Assembly (NCBI GenBank): GCA_963543015.1
Contig: CAUTYZ010000009.1
Location: 1 to 64,000, forward strand
Direction: 5' to 3'
Origin: Alloscardovia sp963543015
Lineage (GTDB): Bacteria; Actinomycetota; Actinomycetes; Actinomycetales; Bifidobacteriaceae
DNA length: 64,000 nt
The position numbers and the translations under genes are program-made. Position 1 is the first letter of the stretch. Every line of letters begins with the position of its first letter. Shown here piece after piece: positions 37,341 through 44,780 of this stretch. The notes under the pieces were generated by a model. The model was not told the origin of the DNA and did no database searches. It saw nothing but the letters and a program-made list of their open reading frames with translations.

Positions 37341-38719
37341 TGCGTCTCACAGATAACAGCCCATTCCATCCCGAGCAGATTTATGAGTGCAAAAGTCTTG
37401 TTGATCAGTTACTCGGCAAGACTCTCAACCAGTTGGAGAAAGACGGTCTTTTCGTTTTCCCTCCGACTGTTGCGGATGCTGATGACCTTGATCGAGATAA
37501 CACCGTCTTCCGTTGGCAGGGCGATTCCATATGGACGACCAATATCATGGGTTTTATCGGAAATGATTCCGAGCAACTCATTATCGGTTCGCGCTTTTCT
37601 AATGACTCGCACAAGTATCTTGCTGAGTCTGCAGATTCCGAGGCGAGTGATTTCTTCTTGGAATACATGCTGGAAAAGGTTTTGGGAATTCCAAACGTGG
37701 TTGATTTGTTCACTCAGATGAGTTCTCAGCACAGTATCCTCGACATGCTTCCGCTTATTTTTCCGTATTATCTACGTGAAGCATTGCAAGCAGGGCTATA
37801 CAAAGAATACGTGCGCCGAGAATATAACGATGCGAATGTTCGCGGAGTCATTGATATTGCGCGGTTCATTAAGAAGGATGTGCCGTTTACGGGGAAAATT
37901 GCGTACAACCAGCGTGAATTTTCGTATGATAACGACGTTATGGAACTCATTCGGCATACGATTGAATATCTCGGCGCAAAGCAATACGGTCAGCAACTTT
38001 TGAGCAGTGTGCGCGATGAAGTTCGTATGGTTGTCGAAGCAACCCAGCGCTATGATGTGAGCAATCGACAGAAAATTGTCGACGCAAATCTTAAACATCC
38101 TGTCCGTCATCAGTTCTATAGCAAGTATCGCAAGCTACAGCAATTATGCTTAATGATTCTTCATCATCGCAAAGTGCGAATTGGCCAGGGGAGAAGCCGC
38201 ATACAAGGAATTCTCTTCGACGGTGCATGGCTGTGGGAAGAGTATATGAATACGCTCATTTCGGAGAAGTTCTATCATCCGAGGAATAAACAGAGCGAAG
38301 GAGCGCATCACCTTTTCGATGGATATATTGGAAAAATCTATCCTGATTTCATTGGGAGAGATGCTGAGCAGAGAATTGTCGCGGATGCAAAATATAAGCC
38401 TGTCCGCAATATTCGGGGCCAGGATTATTTCCAAGTGCTTGCATATATGATGCGTTTTGATTCCAAGCATGGATATTATCTGTATCCGCTCAGCAAGGCT
38501 GAGAAAGCCGCTGAGGGCAGTGAAACTCAGTATCTCGGTCTCGATCTCCATCTCATGACTGGAACTCGATACGAGGGAAAGGAAGTTAAGCGGAATGACG
38601 ACGATGGCATATGTGTGACCAAGTTAGGTCTTGAAATTCCTCAAGCGGCGAGCTCGTATGAGGAATTCAAGGAACAGATAGCTGAGTCTGAGGAAAAATT
38701 CTTGAACGAGTTACTCTAG
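37340..38719 (+). CDS. mcrC: McrC-family nuclease subunit of the McrBC system
   Basis: 459 residues, intact. The C-terminal PD-(D/E)xK core is visible in GKIYPDFIGRDAEQRIVADAKYKP (D...DAK), followed by YFQVLAYMMRFDSKHGYYLYP. The N-terminal part holds helices and beta strands typical of the McrC subunit that stimulates McrB's GTPase. Its start overlaps the mcrB stop, so translation depends on mcrB translation reaching that point; the mcrB frameshift may reduce McrC as well. Confidence 0.88.
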   Translation: MRLTDNSPFHPEQIYECKSLVDQLLGKTLNQLEKDGLFVFPPTVADADDLDRDNTVFRWQGDSIWTTNIMGFIGNDSEQLIIGSRFSNDSHKYLAESADSEASDFFLEYMLEKVLGIPNVVDLFTQMSSQHSILDMLPLIFPYYLREALQAGLYKEYVRREYNDANVRGVIDIARFIKKDVPFTGKIAYNQREFSYDNDVMELIRHTIEYLGAKQYGQQLLSSVRDEVRMVVEATQRYDVSNRQKIVDANLKHPVRHQFYSKYRKLQQLCLMILHHRKVRIGQGRSRIQGILFDGAWLWEEYMNTLISEKFYHPRNKQSEGAHHLFDGYIGKIYPDFIGRDAEQRIVADAKYKPVRNIRGQDYFQVLAYMMRFDSKHGYYLYPLSKAEKAAEGSETQYLGLDLHLMTGTRYEGKEVKRNDDDGICVTKLGLEIPQAASSYEEFKEQIAESEEKFLNELL

Positions 38720-38760
38720 CTTTGGCGGTGTTAATCGCAGGGCTGAGATGTACTCACAAA

Positions 38761-38831
38761 ACATTTTTAGCAGGTCGTATCGCGTGGCGATGAAAAAACA
38801 CTGCGACGATAATACGACTTGCTAAAAATGT
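38761..38831 (+). repeat. Palindromic repeat element, copy 4 (AGG arm on the left)
   Basis: Left arm ACATTTTTAGCAGGTCGTA at 38761-38779 and right arm TACGACTTGCTAAAAATGT at 38813-38831, flanked by AAA and TTT that extend the palindrome. Orientation and length (71 bp) equal copy 1, 16 kb away. It begins 42 bp after the mcrC stop, at the island edge. Confidence 0.85.
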
Positions 38832-38978
38832 TTTTTGCCAGGAATTCGAGCCTTTCAATGACACCGTTGTCATGTTGTCACATCGTACGAACGTAACGAC
38901 TCAACATCTGCCCAAAACTTCAGACCTCCAAAATTTCCCCCAAATTTTCCCCACAATTTCGCGACACAACACCCAAAC

Positions 38979-39040
38979 TTGTAACACACTTCCCAAAAAC
39001 GTGCTATCGTAATACCTGTCAGTTGATTAAACGCTTAACC
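38979..39040 (+). promoter_or_regulatory. Candidate promoter and LacI-type operator for the nucleoside hydrolase gene
   Basis: TTGTAA at 38979-38984 and TGCTAT at 39002-39007 are 17 bp apart and could be -35 and -10 boxes. Just downstream, GATTAAACGCTTAACC (39025-39040) contains AAACGCTT, matching the AANCGNTT core of LacI-family operators. A repressor here would block transcription when its sugar or nucleoside ligand is absent. No LacI gene is in the window. Confidence 0.5.
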
Positions 39041-39369
39041 ACTACAAGCGCGGTTGATGCCAACGATGTCATATAGCGAAAGCAAAGATGTCGAGAAACT
39101 CGCAGCGGACTATAGTGGATAGTGAAGAGGTAACTCAGAAATTCTGGGTGAGAGCTTCGTGACGCGAATGAGTCATTGGGCGGCGAGCATAGCGTACATG
39201 ATGTGCACAGTGCATATTGAGCATGAGCACATACTCAGAACATACCTAGCGCATACATCTCGCAGTCCGCATCGACTCACACTCGTCACGCAAGAAACCT
39301 CCGTTAGGGAAGCGAAAGCTCCTCCACACGAAGAATAAAGCGGAAAATTTAACGGAGAAGGAAACAACT
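39041..39369 (+). other. Long leader of the nucleoside hydrolase gene, no gene seen
   Basis: About 330 bp between the putative operator and the start codon. It has small stem-loops (for example ACTCAG/CTGGGT near 39131-39147) but no coding frame with a ribosome site that I can support. The region from 38836 to 38978 is likewise empty of genes. Confidence 0.4.
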
Positions 39370-40329
39370 ATGTCAAAGAAGATGATTCTCGATCTCGATA
39401 CAGGTGTCGATGATGCATTGGCTATTGCGTACGCATTGGCAAGCCCAGAAGTTGAGCTTATCGGTATTACCGGTACGTATGGCAACGTTCTCATGGATCA
39501 GGGTACTCGCAATTCTCTTGCGATTACTGATATTCTCGGTCATCCAGAAGTCCCTGTTTTCCGCGGTGTAGATCACGCATCCACCAAGGATGGTTTTGAA
39601 GTTCTCGAAATTTCCAAGTTTATCCACGGCGAAAACGGTATCGGTGACGTAGAAATCCCTGATTCGCCACGTTCTGTGAGCGAGCAGTCAGCAGTTGACT
39701 TCATTATCGAAGCAGTTCACAAGTATGGCAAGGATTTGGTCTACGTTCCTACGGGACCTGACACAAACATTGCAGCAGCAATTAAGAAGGACCCATCCAT
39801 CGTTGATGAAATTGGAAACATTGTCATTATGGGCGGTGCTTTGACCGTTCCTGGCAACGTTAACGCATGGACTGAGGCAAATATTTCCCAAGATCCTGAA
39901 GCAGCAGACTTCCTCTTCCGCTCTGGTGCTCCTGTAACCATGGTTGGTTTGGATGTCACTCTTCAGACTTTGCTTCGCTACGAAGACACTCAGAAGTGGC
40001 GTGATCTCGACACTCCTGCAGCACACTTCTATGCAGATATGACCGATTTCTATATCAAGGCTTACGAGACCACCGCTCCACACCTTGGCGGTTGCGGTTT
40101 GCACGATCCACTTGCTGTGGCTGTGGCAATTGACCCAACTCTCGTGACCTTGCTTCCAATTAATATGAAAGTTGATGTGGAAGGTCCAACTCGTGGTCGT
40201 ACTATCGGCGACGAGCAGCGCATCACCGACTCTCACAAGACCGCTCAGGTTGCTGTGGAAGTTGATGTAGAACGTTTCGTGAACGAACTCATGGAACGTA
40301 TCGGCGGATTGGTAGCGCAGGCTAAGTAA
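39370..40329 (+). CDS. Nucleoside hydrolase (inosine/uridine-preferring family)
   Basis: 319 residues. The calcium-binding N-terminus MILDLDTGVDDALAIAYAL is the IUNH hallmark; later motifs TGPDTNIAAAI, MGGALTVPGNVNAWTEANI, DPEAADFLF and CGLHDPLAVAVAI match the family. It splits nucleosides to base and ribose. Base preference cannot be set from sequence (RihA/B/C-like). Start follows GGAGAAGGAAACAACT. The MFS transporter downstream suggests a nucleoside uptake and salvage pair. Confidence 0.92.
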   Translation: MSKKMILDLDTGVDDALAIAYALASPEVELIGITGTYGNVLMDQGTRNSLAITDILGHPEVPVFRGVDHASTKDGFEVLEISKFIHGENGIGDVEIPDSPRSVSEQSAVDFIIEAVHKYGKDLVYVPTGPDTNIAAAIKKDPSIVDEIGNIVIMGGALTVPGNVNAWTEANISQDPEAADFLFRSGAPVTMVGLDVTLQTLLRYEDTQKWRDLDTPAAHFYADMTDFYIKAYETTAPHLGGCGLHDPLAVAVAIDPTLVTLLPINMKVDVEGPTRGRTIGDEQRITDSHKTAQVAVEVDVERFVNELMERIGGLVAQAK

Positions 40330-40473
40330 GACGCGCACGGTACTGAAGAAGTACTGAATAACTGAATAGTCTTAATAAGACTGATTCAAGCGTGACGCTA
40401 TACACGTAAAAATCGGAGAACTGTGTGTATGCCTTCATTATGTTTCCTTGGGTTCGAGGTTGATTGAGGCTAA

Positions 40474-40500
40474 GCAGCGTACGCGGTTAACGTACGCTGC
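40474..40500. other. Perfect 10-bp hairpin between the hydrolase and transporter genes
   Basis: GCAGCGTACG and CGTACGCTGC flank a 7-nt loop. The tail (GCACAGTTTTCC) has a weak T-run, so it may be a modest terminator for the hydrolase gene. The 403-bp gap 40330-40732 holds no gene beyond this, the repeat described next and the transporter leader. Confidence 0.6.
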
Positions 40501-40502
40501 GC

Positions 40503-40554
40503 ACAGTTTTCCGACTAAACAGTTCCGACTACACAGTTTTCCGACTACACAGTG
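40503..40554. repeat. Short tandem repeat ACAGTTTTCCGACTAC, about 3.3 copies
   Basis: Units at 40503-40518, 40519-40532 (two bases shorter), 40533-40548, then ACAGTG. It lies immediately downstream of the perfect hairpin. Too short and irregular to be a CRISPR. Confidence 0.7.
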
Positions 40555-40732
40555 TGTCAGAAGATGATATTGCTGACATGCACTCGGGGAGTGAGAGGAG
40601 TGAGTGGACGCTGATTTTCGGCTCAGTGAGTTTCATTCCGCGCAACACGCGAAGCAAAAACGCGAAGCAAAACACAATCGCGCAAAACTCGGATTTGACA
40701 CAGAAAAATTAACGGACAGAAAGAGAGAAGAA

Positions 40733-42133
40733 ATGTCCAACGAGAATTCTCAGACTCGTCAGGAGCAGACAGCTGCTCCAGTCATGACGAGCGATATGGC
40801 AGTTCGTGCCCTTATTCCATTGCTCATTACCTTCATTTTGGGTACTTTGTGCTTGCAGGGCTTCAACCTTGTATTTCAGCAGGTTGGCAAGTCTGTAGGC
40901 GCAGCGGGTCAGGCATCATTGATTACCGCAATTCCTGGAATCGTTCTGGGTATTGTGTGCTTCGTATACGGTTCTTTGGGTGACTTCGTATCCCTCAAGA
41001 AGCTCGTGACTATTGGTCTGATAACTCTGTTTATCGGCTCAATTTTCGGCTTTGTGGCAAGCTACTTCTTTACTCCAAACTTGTGGATTGTTATTATCGC
41101 TCGCGTTCTTCAGACAGCAGGTGAGCAGGTAGCAGGTTCTGCATTCTTGGTTGTGGCTACGAAGTATTTGAAGGATTCATTGAAGGTTATCTTCTTTGGT
41201 CTTTTCACTGCTGGATATCAGTTCTCTGCGGCAATTGGCGTTTTCGCAGCTGGTTTCTTCAGCTCCATCCACTGGGCATTCTTGTTCCTCATTCCTACCG
41301 TAACTATTCTTTTGCTTCCATTGCTTTTGAAGAATCTTCCAGACACATCATCTGAAGGAAAGGTCGACGGCTGGGGCTTCACAATCTTCGGCTTGGGTGC
41401 TGCATTCCTCGCATTGTTCTTCAGCTATCAGGCATGGTGGATGATTATCGTCGCTATCGCTCTCTTCGGATTCTTCGCATACTACATCCACGTAGCAAAG
41501 AACCCATTCGTGAAGCCAGAATTCTTCCACAACACCAAGTGGCTCATCGCTACCGGCTATGTTTTGCTGTTCTTCTTCCCAAATTATTACTTCTCGCCAA
41601 TGTTCAACTTCGTAGCAAACGGCGTCTATAAGATGGATACCAGCACAGCGTCCCACTACATCGTATGGGGCTTCATTGTCGCAACAATTGTTGGTACAAG
41701 CTCTGGCTGGATTGTAGGAAAGATTGGTCGTACGGCAACTCTCTTCACATCGACCACGTTGATGGCATTGGGCTTCATCCTCGGCGCATATATGGTTAAC
41801 GTCGGTGTATGGGGAATGACTCTCGCTGCATGCGTCTTCTACGCAGGTGCTGGCATGCTCTACTCACCAACAGTTTCCCTCGTGCTCGGAACTCTTCCAC
41901 AGAGCGAGTCTGGTCGTGGTGTCGGTATGAACGATTTGGCAATGAATACCACCGCATCCATCGGCATCGCAATCATGGGTACACTCATGAGCTCCAACGC
42001 TTTGATGGGCTCCAGCATCGCTGGAAATACTGGTGTAGTTGCAAAGGCATCCAACCTCTTCCTCATGGCTGCTGGTGTAGTAATCATCGGCTTGCTCGTG
42101 TATGCATTCACTCATAAGAAGGTGCAGGAGTAA
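40733..42133 (+). CDS. MFS transporter, probably for nucleosides or a related solute
   Basis: 466 residues from ATG 40733, preceded by AGAGAG. After a hydrophilic 30-residue N-terminus there are 12-14 hydrophobic segments, with loop motifs such as FVYGSLGDFVSLKKLVTIG between early segments, typical of DHA2-like MFS proteins. Direction and substrate cannot be read from the sequence; adjacency to the nucleoside hydrolase suggests nucleoside uptake. The frame is open further upstream to 40604, but that part is hydrophilic and lacks a ribosome site. Confidence 0.88.
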   Translation: MSNENSQTRQEQTAAPVMTSDMAVRALIPLLITFILGTLCLQGFNLVFQQVGKSVGAAGQASLITAIPGIVLGIVCFVYGSLGDFVSLKKLVTIGLITLFIGSIFGFVASYFFTPNLWIVIIARVLQTAGEQVAGSAFLVVATKYLKDSLKVIFFGLFTAGYQFSAAIGVFAAGFFSSIHWAFLFLIPTVTILLLPLLLKNLPDTSSEGKVDGWGFTIFGLGAAFLALFFSYQAWWMIIVAIALFGFFAYYIHVAKNPFVKPEFFHNTKWLIATGYVLLFFFPNYYFSPMFNFVANGVYKMDTSTASHYIVWGFIVATIVGTSSGWIVGKIGRTATLFTSTTLMALGFILGAYMVNVGVWGMTLAACVFYAGAGMLYSPTVSLVLGTLPQSESGRGVGMNDLAMNTTASIGIAIMGTLMSSNALMGSSIAGNTGVVAKASNLFLMAAGVVIIGLLVYAFTHKKVQE

Positions 42134-42197
42134 AAATAGGTTTATAGTCGCTATGCGAAAATAGGATTTTTATCGCGATTACGGTAGTGGCTGAAAA

Positions 42198-42246
42198 ATA
42201 AAGGGAGGGGCTACTCGTGTTTATCGACGAGTCGCCCCTCCCTTTA
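42198..42246. terminator. Bidirectional terminator between the MFS gene and the lipoprotein gene
   Basis: ATAAAGGGAGGGGC pairs with GCCCCTCCCTTTAT over 14 bp, with an inner ACTCGT/ACGAGT stem. T-rich and A-rich flanks fit use in both directions between convergent genes. Confidence 0.9.
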
Positions 42247-42247
42247 T

Positions 42248-43645
42248 CTATTTTGTGGATAGATCCTTCTCAAGCAATAGTGTTGGATTAAGAACCATGT
42301 ACCCGGGCTGTATAGATTCAGTTTGTTGATACTTGGTCAATTCGTCGTCGATTTTAAAGCTCTTCACTAATTTATGTGAGTGACGTGAATACATATTAAT
42401 GTAAGAGTGCTTTCCGAGATTATCGTTAATAGGAATCCATGTTTGATAGATATAGTTCTCTGAACATGTGGTGAAGACCTTTCCAATCGGCTGGAGCTCT
42501 TTGGGAGCGAGTAGCTCGCTTATTTCTTGCATGCGTCCAGTTGTCATATCGACGACGGCGATAGTGCCTGTGTCGTAATCAAGAATGGTCAGCTCATTAC
42601 CCTGTAGCGAATTAGTGGTCAGCTGTATCCCAGCCCAAGGGTCTCCGTGGTGGGTATAAATAATGTGATCCTTGCTATCTTTCAGTACAGTGAAATCATG
42701 CTCGCCAGTCTCCACGTTCCACCGTAAAACTGCATGGGCAAATCCTCGGGGGTTCGAGTCGTAGCTTGCTATATTCCTACCAATTTCTACGATACTATAG
42801 ATCCAATTTGCGATGCATGGATTTGACGGCATACTCGAGCTCATAATACCAAATACGGGCTTGTGATGTGTGACTTCAAGGAGGCCGGGAGAGCTTTGAA
42901 GTTCTCCCTGAGAGATTGTTCTTATCTCTTGTACTTTTTTAAAGAGAGGTTGTGCTCCACTCGATAATTGATACATGGCTGTTGTAGGATTATCGGAATC
43001 ACCGTCGTTTGTAGCGATATCATACGAATTACCATTCTCGCAGATGCTGATATTTTCGCCTATGATATTCGAATCGCCTTGAGTGAATGAAACTTCTTTA
43101 AAAACTCCATTAGTGGAAGAGACACTTAAGGTGCTATTATCATTTTCACCAATTCCTTTGTTGTACATTGTCAGCGCATGCGACTCATCGATAGGGTAGG
43201 TGGTATATTGAAAATCCGTTTTCTTGTGCGGGGTAACTTGTAGTGCATTTGTTTTATTGGAAATGAAGTAATCATACTTTCGATCCGAATAAAAGAGACC
43301 ATGTGTCGTCCAAGCCGCACGGTTTCCGAACATAAAAGAGTTATCTATTATCTTGTAGGAACCATCTGTGTAGATAAACCCAACTTGTGAACGGTCCGTA
43401 GCTGGCTGTGATGAATCAGCGATTTGGTAAAACGGGACTACTCCAACTACTTTTGATAAGTCGATGCGTTCGCCGTTTCGCTCCATGCCATCCACAGAAG
43501 ACTCGGTGCTGTACCCTTCGCTTGTGACAGTGGACATTCCAAAATACTTTGGTAGTACTGAGCATCCGCTCAGTACTACCAAAGTATGGATAAGTGCCAT
43601 AATCATAAGCGAATTAATTATTCTTTTAAAGATAATGATTCGCAT
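42248..43645 (-). CDS. Secreted lipoprotein of unknown function
   Basis: 465 residues. A basic N-terminus and hydrophobic stretch end in the lipobox LVVLSGC (Cys about residue 28), so LspA should process it and it should be anchored to the outer face of the membrane. The mature part shows repeated beta-strand segments with turn motifs (for example RWNVETGEHDFTVLKDS, ILDYDTGTIAVVDMTTGRMQEI), suggesting a beta-propeller. I do not recognise the family. AGGAG lies before ATG 43645. It is the second gene after the YiiX/NlpC-like gene. The lipobox codons coincide with a perfect 44-bp palindrome. Confidence 0.8.
   Translation of the reverse strand: MRIIIFKRIINSLMIMALIHTLVVLSGCSVLPKYFGMSTVTSEGYSTESSVDGMERNGERIDLSKVVGVVPFYQIADSSQPATDRSQVGFIYTDGSYKIIDNSFMFGNRAAWTTHGLFYSDRKYDYFISNKTNALQVTPHKKTDFQYTTYPIDESHALTMYNKGIGENDNSTLSVSSTNGVFKEVSFTQGDSNIIGENISICENGNSYDIATNDGDSDNPTTAMYQLSSGAQPLFKKVQEIRTISQGELQSSPGLLEVTHHKPVFGIMSSSMPSNPCIANWIYSIVEIGRNIASYDSNPRGFAHAVLRWNVETGEHDFTVLKDSKDHIIYTHHGDPWAGIQLTTNSLQGNELTILDYDTGTIAVVDMTTGRMQEISELLAPKELQPIGKVFTTCSENYIYQTWIPINDNLGKHSYINMYSRHSHKLVKSFKIDDELTKYQQTESIQPGYMVLNPTLLLEKDLSTK
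43544..43587. repeat. Perfect 44-bp palindrome over the lipobox codons
   Basis: Left arm ATACTTTGGTAGTACTGAGC (43544-43563), loop ATCC, right arm its exact reverse complement (43568-43587). It lies within codons about 20-34 of the lipoprotein gene. In mRNA it would form a 20-bp hairpin close to the start codon. Confidence 0.95.
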
Positions 43646-43666
43646 GATGTATAGTGCTCCTGAGTA

Positions 43667-44425
43667 CTAATTGAGAACTCGGTATGTAGTTGTCCAGCTA
43701 GAATCTCGAATGCTGTATGGATAAACGAAGTTATCACGTGGCGCTAAATCGATTCCGGCTCCATACATATATGAAGCCCAAACGAGTTGACTACAATTTA
43801 GCCCTCCCTAGTCGTTGCGGTTTGTGTGAATAATATCTGCGTTGTACCCACGACCAATATATGTACGAGCACGGCTAACAGCTTTATTGCGATTTGTCTG
43901 GGATGTATTTACGCGTTGCAGAAGTGATTTTCCTGCAGCGCTGGAGTATCTACGTCCTACATGGCGAGCAGGTCCTGACAAACCTACTGCTTCAATCACT
44001 GTTGTTCGAGAAGAAAATATTCCAGTATGACCGTGGTTCCAGCCGAATGTATTATTTCCTTCAGAAACGAAGACATCGCCAGAATTAGCTGCATCAGCGA
44101 GATCGTTATGGCGACCGCTGTTGTTGGCGCGCATCATGGAATCGCTACTATATCCCGTTTCGTACTTACGTGATTGTGTAAGCGTATTCTTTGCAATCTC
44201 AAGTTTTGATTGCCCTGTCTCTTGTGAAACTTGATTAATTTGAGCATCGAGATTGTCATAGGAATACGTGTATCCAAAGGACTCACGTAATTCGTTGATG
44301 GTCGAGGTGTACTCGCTGTCATCTAAGGTCTGCGCGTAAGCAACATTAGCTACTCCAAAAAGTGAAATACTTAACACTATTGAGGTAACTAATGATATCG
44401 TTTTCTTATTTTTCATTTTATTCAT
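43667..44425 (-). pseudogene. Secreted YiiX/NlpC-P60-like cysteine hydrolase, interrupted by in-frame TAG
   Basis: From ATG 44425 the frame encodes a signal peptide (MNKMKNKKTISLVTSIVLSI...VAYA), then helices and the catalytic-fold start SGDVFVSEGNNTFGWNHGHTGIF with its His. It stops at TAG 43808-43810 after NRND. The same frame continues for 46 codons with GGLNCSQLVWASYMYGAGIDL, which contains the expected catalytic Cys, to a TAG at 43667-43669, 21 bp before the next gene. So one codon change truncates the enzyme just before its active-site Cys. The 205-residue product would be secreted but inactive. The family degrades peptidoglycan or amide bonds; the substrate here is unknown. Confidence 0.8.
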
Positions 44426-44457
44426 TTTTCATTTTATTCATTTTTCATTTTATTCAT
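44410..44457 (-). repeat. 16-bp tandem repeat, three copies, carrying the start codon
   Basis: On the minus strand ATGAATAAAATGAAAA is repeated from 44457, 44441 and 44425. The ribosome site AAAGGTG (44469-44463) lies next to the first copy, whose ATG opens a seven-codon frame ending at TAA 44436-44434. The gene's own ATG is in the third copy, 32 bp further on. Sixteen is not a multiple of three. Confidence 0.9.
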
Positions 44458-44471
44458 TTTTGCACCTTTGC

Positions 44472-44511
44472 ATAATGTTTGTGTAACCACCATTGGTTAC
44501 ACAAACATTAT
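44472..44511. promoter_or_regulatory. Perfect 40-bp palindrome upstream of the minus-strand secreted operon
   Basis: ATAATGTTTGTGTAACCA (44472-44489), four-base loop, then its exact reverse complement (44494-44511). On the minus strand a TATAAT (44512-44507) overlaps the outer arm, so the site covers a putative promoter. A weak -35, TTGTTT, is at 44537-44532 with a 19-bp spacer. It fits an operator better than an RNA hairpin. Confidence 0.6.
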
Positions 44512-44641
44512 ATATCGCTTATAGCGAAAAAAAACAACATTGTCATAAAGGGCAATAAAAACTGAAATTGAATGTGTTAGCATCACCTCTTCTCACGGCT
44601 TAACGCACCATAACGAAAAAGTAGGGGAGGTCTTATCATAG

Positions 44642-44671
44642 AGAGCAGCAACAATTGTTAGGTTGTGCTCT
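44642..44671 (+). other. Leader hairpin before hflX
   Basis: AGAGCA-CAAC pairs with GTTG-TGCTCT with one bulged base and a nine-base loop. It is in the hflX leader, 110-140 bp before the start. I see no gene between 44512 and 44720. Confidence 0.4.
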
Positions 44672-44780
44672 GGGAAAGTGCGTTCGTGCGCATTGATGCA
44701 TAAGTTTGGAAAATGAATAAATGATGACGAATAAGTATCGGCACATAGCACAAGCACTCGGAGCAAAAAGAAAAGGTGAT

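Noticed and set aside
40503..40554. Tandem repeat as a CRISPR array
   Set aside because: Units are contiguous, with no unique spacers, and no cas gene is present in the window.
43808..43810. TAG as a recoded (selenocysteine/pyrrolysine) codon
   Set aside because: Selenocysteine uses TGA, pyrrolysine is not expected here, and the catalytic Cys itself is encoded downstream as TGT; truncation is the simpler reading.
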